DNA from: UBA1756 sp045130235
Lineage (GTDB): Bacteria > Bacteroidota > Bacteroidia > Bacteroidales > WCHB1-69
Direction of reading: 5' to 3'
NCBI GenBank assembly: GCA_045130235.1
Contig: JBGUPJ010000021.1
Location: 248,001 to 312,000 of the forward strand
DNA length: 64,000 nt
Shown: in pieces, positions 62,997 to 64,000 of the stretch
How positions within the stretch are numbered: position 1 is the first letter of the stretch
Layout of the letters: each line of letters starts with the position of its first letter
Notes under the pieces: generated by a model
Told to the model about the DNA's origin: nothing
The model's database searches: none
What the model saw: only the letters and a program-made list of their open reading frames with translations
Position numbers and translations under genes: made by a program

Positions 62997-64000
62997 ATGA
63001 GAAATTGTCTGTTGTTGATGTCATGTTTGCTCTTCATCCTGACGGGATGCAAGGGGAAAAAAGAGAGCCGCTCCCTTCAAGCCATTCCTGTGGAGGTGAT
63101 GGTGGTAGGGGAGGAGGCTGAAGCGGGTGCGCAAAATTATGTCGGCACCATTGAAGCCTCATCCGCCAGCGTGTTGAGCTTTCCTGTGGCGGGAAATGTT
63201 ACGAAGGTTTATGTGCGAGAGGGCCAAAAAGTATATGAAGGTCAGTTGCTTGCGGAGGTCAATGATGCCAGCTTCCAACAGGCTTATTCCGCCGCACAGG
63301 CCACACTGCGCCAGGCACAGGATGGCTACGACCGCCTCAAACTCCTGCACGACAAAGGCTCTATCACCGAGGTGCAGTGGGTGGAGATGGAGACTAAACT
63401 CGCGCAGGCCGTCTCCTCCGAGGCCATCGCCAAACGCAACCTTGAGAACTGCAAGCTGACAGCCCCTTATTCGGGCGTGGTCGGTAAATTGAGTGCGGAA
63501 GAGGGAATGAATGTGCTGCCGGGCAATGCCGTACTCACCCTCCTGCAAACCCGTGCCATGCAGGTCAATATGCCAATACCCGAAAATGTGATTTCAGAAA
63601 TTTCTGTGGGGCAGCCGGTTAGAATTTCCGTTTCGGCACTCAACCATAGGATATATGATGGAAAAATTAGTTCTAAAGGGGTGGTGGCCAACGCACTTTC
63701 CCACAACTACGAGGTGCTGGTGCCGCTCCAAAACTCCGACGGCGCCTTGATGCCCGGCATGGTCTGCAACGTATGGCTCCCCTCTACCGACACTTCCCAG
63801 CTGATTGTGGTTCCGAACCGTGTGGTGAAAATCGACCATACGGGAGACCGGTACGTGTGGCTCGCTTCCGGCGGCAAGGCCGTGCGTCGCTCCGTTACCA
63901 CTGGCGGCCTCGCCCAGCGCGGCATCATCATCGCCGAAGGTCTCGAACCTGGCGATTCCGTCATCGTGAACGGAGAACAAAAAGTGAGTACGGGTTCCGC
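62997..64000 (+). CDS. RND efflux periplasmic adaptor (membrane fusion protein), 3' truncated by window end
   Basis: 334 codons are visible, open at the right edge. A lipoprotein signal with lipobox LTGC (Cys18) is at the N-terminus. The adaptor fold is clear: a barrel-sandwich half (VGTIEASSASVLSFPVAGNVTKVYVREGQKVYEGQLLAEV), a short helical hairpin (about 93-147; ATLRQAQDGYDRLKLL), the second lipoyl half (CKLTAPYSGVVGKL), then beta-barrel and membrane-proximal regions. It would join an inner-membrane RND pump to an outer-membrane TolC-like channel; the pump gene should lie just beyond 64000. Substrate unknown. Confidence 0.9.
   Translation, partial: MRNCLLLMSCLLFILTGCKGKKESRSLQAIPVEVMVVGEEAEAGAQNYVGTIEASSASVLSFPVAGNVTKVYVREGQKVYEGQLLAEVNDASFQQAYSAAQATLRQAQDGYDRLKLLHDKGSITEVQWVEMETKLAQAVSSEAIAKRNLENCKLTAPYSGVVGKLSAEEGMNVLPGNAVLTLLQTRAMQVNMPIPENVISEISVGQPVRISVSALNHRIYDGKISSKGVVANALSHNYEVLVPLQNSDGALMPGMVCNVWLPSTDTSQLIVVPNRVVKIDHTGDRYVWLASGGKAVRRSVTTGGLAQRGIIIAEGLEPGDSVIVNGEQKVSTGS

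Overview
The window reads as a chromosomal segment of a member of the Bacteroidales (phylum Bacteroidota), probably an uncultured, peptide-fermenting species. Three things point there. Type IX secretion (T9SS) C-terminal sorting domains of both type B (giant protein at 13962-37058) and type A (41727-43763) are present. Bacteroidota-type promoters (-7 box TAnnTTTG, often continuing as TTTGCACC; best case with a -33 TTTG, upstream of the gene at 10275-11831) precede many genes. Characteristic families such as S46 dipeptidyl peptidase, DUF4199, SprB-like repeats and PpiD-like foldases also occur. No rRNA, tRNA or CRISPR was found.

Layout. 1-604: end of a heptosyltransferase, then a non-coding stretch packed with hairpins. 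605-2118: a NERD/zinc-finger protein and a small membrane protein. 2211-8253: a tight leftward five-gene operon (PpiD-like foldase, DUF4199 protein, membrane-anchored GT2 glycosyltransferase, panB, RluA-type pseudouridine synthase). 8356-11831: a kinase-less FAD synthetase, an orphan OppC-type permease and an orphan lysine 5,6-aminomutase alpha subunit. 11963-13729: a CPA2 cation/proton antiporter. 13962-37959: a 23.1-kb gene for a 7698-residue T9SS type B protein followed by two overlapping small lipoprotein genes. 38011-40167: an S46 peptidase with the DPP11-type specificity arginine. 40308-51018: an AAA ATPase, a T9SS type A protein, an acyltransferase, a small XRE regulator, murC, a SUMF1-like protein, a polytopic glycosyltransferase-like protein and a nitroreductase. 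51204-55120: a FepC-like ATPase, pepE and a 761-residue unknown translationally coupled to pepE. 55366-57320: an AT-rich HinfI/CcrM-like restriction-modification pair flanked by structured repeats. 57991-64000: a TPR protein, trmO, a YitT-family protein, an OmpA/TPR lipoprotein and the start of an RND efflux adaptor.

Together the S46 DPP11-like enzyme, PepE (alpha-aspartyl dipeptidase), an oligopeptide permease and lysine aminomutase suggest protein and amino-acid catabolism, although the permease and the mutase both lack their usual partners here. The giant adhesin-like protein and the type A protein would be exported by a T9SS encoded elsewhere.

The least explained material is non-coding. 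A three-copy structured repeat has an exactly conserved 49-bp dyad core; one copy is interrupted by another repeat family. A 180-bp composite palindrome lies near the left end. A 113-nt hairpin lies in the presumed leader of the restriction-modification operon. Heptamer tandem repeats all lie in one orientation over 44 kb, and two of them run directly into promoters.
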